Assembly: GCA_022968985.1 (NCBI GenBank)
Contig: JALJPK010000024.1
Span: 1-46,261, forward strand
Direction of reading: 5' to 3'
Length of the DNA stretch: 46,261 nt
Origin: Pseudomonadales bacterium
GTDB taxonomy: Bacteria; Pseudomonadota; Gammaproteobacteria; Pseudomonadales; Natronospirillaceae
Each line of letters begins with the position of its first letter. Positions within the stretch are counted from its first letter, which is position 1. The notes beneath the pieces were generated by a model that saw only the letters and a list, made by a program, of their open reading frames with translations, ran no database searches and was not told the origin of the DNA. Shown one piece after another: positions 43,888 through 46,261 of this stretch. The position numbers were made by a program, and so were the translations under genes.

Positions 43888-45019
43888 TTCAGATTTTTCA
43901 AGACAGACATCACCTCAAGGACTAAGAAAGCCAGTTTCAATTTATCAAAAAGCACATATAGATTTACCTTTGCTGTTAATAGTTTTTGTTTTGATTGGCT
44001 TGGGGTTAATAGCACTATACAGTGCAGATTATAATGGGCTTCATAAGTTTAACCGTCAATTAGCTAACTTATCAGTTGGTGTGGTGGTTATGTTGTTTTT
44101 TTCGCGAGTTCATCCAAGGCATTTTCAATATTGGAGCCCTATAGTTTATTTGATTGGTTTAGTCATGTTGGTGTTGGTGTTATATACACCATTAGGCGTT
44201 GAAGCAAATAAAGCAACTAGGTGGTTAAAAGTGCCAATTATAGGTAGGTTTCAACCATCTGAAATAATTAAATTGAGCCTTCCAATTGTTGTCGCTGGTT
44301 ACTTAAGTCGCTTTGCTGTTCCTGTGTCAATTAAATATGTGGCAGTTGCTTTGCTTATAATTGTGATACCGACTTATTTAATTAATAGGCAACCTGATTT
44401 AGGTACGTCACTTTTAATTGCTGCTAGTGGTTTGGTTGTAATATTTTTTGCAGGTTTACGTTGGAGGTGGATCTTTCTGTCTATCATTATTGGAATCTTT
44501 GGATCCATAGCAATGTGGCATTATGGCCTTGAAGTTTATCAACAAAAACGTGTTTTAGCGGTTCTTGATTCTTCTGATACTCTTGGAGCGTCTTACCATG
44601 CAAATCAGGCTGCAATTGCAATTGGCTCAGGAGGTTGGTCAGGGAAAGGTTTTTTACAAGGAACACAATCACGATTGAACTTTGTACCAGAAAATCACAC
44701 TGACTATATTATTACAGTAATAGCTGAAGAATTTGGGTTTGTTGGGTTTTTAGTATTATTGATTATTTATTTACTCCTAATTATTAGGGGGTTTTACATT
44801 GCAACTCAGGCCTATAATAACTTTCAACGCTATTTGGCGGCTTCGTTGACCTTCACGTTCTTTATATATGTGTTTGTTAATATAGCTATGGTCAGTGGTA
44901 TTTTACCGGTTGTGGGGGTACCGTTACCGTTGGTAAGTTATGGTGGAACTTCAGTTGTGACATTATTAGCATCATTGGGGGTATTGATGAGTATTAGTAC
45001 CCATAGACATAACGAGTGA
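43880..45019 (+). CDS. mrdB: Rod-shape SEDS glycosyltransferase RodA
   Basis: The protein is 379 residues from the GTG at 43880, chosen because GGAG sits six bases before it and it overlaps mrdA by eight bases. A longer frame open to 43814 has no such site and would overlap far into mrdA. It is a SEDS-family polytopic membrane protein with about ten segments. It carries family motifs ATRWLKVPIIGRFQPSEIIKL, NRQPDLGTSLL, NFVPENHTDYIITVIAEEFG and LPLVSYGGTS. It polymerises glycan strands together with PBP2. Confidence 0.96.
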   Translation: MNNSDFSRQTSPQGLRKPVSIYQKAHIDLPLLLIVFVLIGLGLIALYSADYNGLHKFNRQLANLSVGVVVMLFFSRVHPRHFQYWSPIVYLIGLVMLVLVLYTPLGVEANKATRWLKVPIIGRFQPSEIIKLSLPIVVAGYLSRFAVPVSIKYVAVALLIIVIPTYLINRQPDLGTSLLIAASGLVVIFFAGLRWRWIFLSIIIGIFGSIAMWHYGLEVYQQKRVLAVLDSSDTLGASYHANQAAIAIGSGGWSGKGFLQGTQSRLNFVPENHTDYIITVIAEEFGFVGFLVLLIIYLLLIIRGFYIATQAYNNFQRYLAASLTFTFFIYVFVNIAMVSGILPVVGVPLPLVSYGGTSVVTLLASLGVLMSISTHRHNE

Positions 45020-45022
45020 ATT

Positions 45023-46006
45023 ATGAAAACTATTTTTAAATATACAATGATAATAAGTGTTTGTTTATTAACGACATCTTTAACATTTGCAGAAAGTTTT
45101 TATGATCATAAAAAATCTAAAGCTGTAATTAAGGAGTTAGTTGATAAACATGGTATGGATGAAAAACAGCTGATTAAATGGCTTAAAAAAGGAAAAATAT
45201 TAAAGTCTACAGTTAAAAATCTAGCTAAACCCGCTGAAAAAACCAAAACATTAAAAGAATACGTGCCTTTATTTGTAGATACTAATTCCATTAAAAAAGG
45301 CCAAGCATTTTATAAGAAACATGAAAAAATACTACTTAGAGCTGAAAAAGAATTTGGAGTACCAGCAACAATTATTACAGCAATCATTGGTGTAGAGACA
45401 CGTTATGGTACTTATACAGGTAAGTCTGGGACATTTAACGCGTTAGGTACAACAGCATTTAGTGATCGATCTAGAAATGAGTTTTTTATGCGAGAGTTCA
45501 AAGCCTTTTTAGTGATTTGTTTTGAACAAGGTATCGATCCTTTTTCTATGAAAGGAAGTTATGCTGGTGCAATGGGTATCGCTCAATTTATGCCAACTAG
45601 TTACCAGCATTATGCAGTTGATTTTAATGATGATGGTAAGATTAATATTTGGAGCGATTTTGAAGACGCTATTGGCTCTGTTGCCAACTATTTAAGCCGC
45701 CATAAATGGGATATTGAAGAAGCTATTGTATTAAAGTCTGTGATAGCAAAAGACTCAAAAGCTCAGGTTAATACAGTCAAAATTAAATATGCAACAAGTA
45801 TCGATCACTTATTAATAGATGGCTGGCAAATTAAAGAAACGGTTAAATCCCCTAAAAAAGTGTATCCACTTCGACTTGATGGTAAAGATGGTGTGGAATA
45901 TTGGGTGGGGTTATCGAACTTTAGAGTAATAACAAGGTATAATCAGTCGGTACGTTATGCCATGACGGTATTTTTACTTCACCAACAAATTTTGCAAGGC
46001 TTATGA
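45023..46006 (+). CDS. mltB: Lytic murein transglycosylase B
   Basis: The 327-residue protein has a signal peptide ending TFAES. The SLT family 3 core shows the catalytic Glu125 in GVETRYGTYTG, with YAGAMGIAQFMPTSYQHYAVDFNDDGK following. It cleaves glycan strands with 1,6-anhydro product formation. It is slightly shorter than E. coli MltB (361), and the signal has no clear lipobox Cys, so it may be soluble. It starts three bases after the mrdB stop and overlaps rlpA by four bases. Confidence 0.95.
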   Translation: MKTIFKYTMIISVCLLTTSLTFAESFYDHKKSKAVIKELVDKHGMDEKQLIKWLKKGKILKSTVKNLAKPAEKTKTLKEYVPLFVDTNSIKKGQAFYKKHEKILLRAEKEFGVPATIITAIIGVETRYGTYTGKSGTFNALGTTAFSDRSRNEFFMREFKAFLVICFEQGIDPFSMKGSYAGAMGIAQFMPTSYQHYAVDFNDDGKINIWSDFEDAIGSVANYLSRHKWDIEEAIVLKSVIAKDSKAQVNTVKIKYATSIDHLLIDGWQIKETVKSPKKVYPLRLDGKDGVEYWVGLSNFRVITRYNQSVRYAMTVFLLHQQILQGL

Positions 46007-46261
46007 AACAACAAACTATATTATTAATTACATGCCTAATTACATCTCTTATTTTAAGTGCTTGTTCTTCAAATTATCGTTCTATATCTGAAACGTTACC
46101 TGAAAATGTATCCGATTCACGATATAAAGATAAAAACGACAGTATGCCAACAAAAACCTTAAAAGCAGATGATATTCAAGACCTAAAACCAAAATCAGAG
46201 CCATTAAGCGCTGGTGGAAATAAAGATTATGAAGTCTGGGGTAAAAAATACAAAGTATTAA
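46003..46261 (+). CDS. rlpA: RlpA family lipoprotein, 5' part only
   Basis: This is the first 86 codons of a gene running off the window. The ATG overlaps the mltB stop (ATGA). A lipoprotein signal peptide with lipobox LSAC is followed by a Ser/Asn-rich linker and by DYEVWGKKYKVL, which matches the start of the RlpA double-psi beta-barrel region (Y-x-V-x-G-K-x-Y-x-x-L). RlpA is a septal or peptidoglycan-related lytic transglycosylase and its gene normally follows mrdB-mltB. Confidence 0.9.
   Translation, partial: MKQQTILLITCLITSLILSACSSNYRSISETLPENVSDSRYKDKNDSMPTKTLKADDIQDLKPKSEPLSAGGNKDYEVWGKKYKVL

Overview
The window is AT-rich bacterial chromosome, most likely from a low-GC, probably aquatic gammaproteobacterium. 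The evidence is a housekeeping core of gammaproteobacterial type: minCDE, trpR, prfA-hemA with a divergent TPR lipoprotein gene (a Pseudomonas-like neighbourhood), and an mrdA-mrdB-mltB-rlpA cell-elongation cluster. Many secreted proteins, a GH5 glycosidase and envelope lipoproteins suggest a free-living or surface-associated life. I cannot name the genus.

Layout. 1-6200 is a run of minus-strand envelope genes: two complete and one truncated paralogous lipoproteins with twin FISUMP (Fib_succ_major) domains, a repeat-containing secreted protein and a DUF4377 lipoprotein. 6604-9342 holds three plus-strand genes of unknown function (tail-anchored, secreted, beta-barrel). 9341-12900 is an accessory block: a 94-bp tandem repeat, a VapBC pair, a ParD-like/RelE-ParE pair, two orphan genes, and repeated short elements that punctuate the block. 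12955-16072 holds a sugar-type solute-binding protein gene broken by one in-frame TGA, followed 10 bases later by a large lipoprotein gene whose Thr/Glu stalk resembles that of the FISUMP lipoproteins.

16428-18729 is trpR-trpE-trpG, with a TrpR-like operator over the -10 box and start codon of trpR. 18930-25625 mixes a solenoid/beta-barrel protein, yciH, a racemase-like protein, a metzincin-type metalloprotease lipoprotein and an SDR-family protein. 26014-27878 is minCDE. 28310-31514 is rpe, a second trpG/pabA, trpD and trpC, so tryptophan genes lie in two nearby loci (trpF, trpB and trpA are not in the window). 31786-35244 holds a barrel protein, a GH5 enzyme, a PKD/cytochrome-c-like lipoprotein gene with a frameshift, and a small membrane protein. 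35291-39655 is prfA, hemA and the divergent TPR lipoprotein. 39831 to the end is dxs, then mrdA, mrdB, mltB and the start of rlpA.

The most notable signals are the operator-over-start arrangement of trpR (possibly a leaderless mRNA), a mutually exclusive hairpin set upstream of it, the hexanucleotide-encoded stalks shared by lipoproteins at two loci, the repeat-punctuated toxin-antitoxin block, and two apparently recent gene inactivations. No rRNA, tRNA, CRISPR array or intact transposase was seen.
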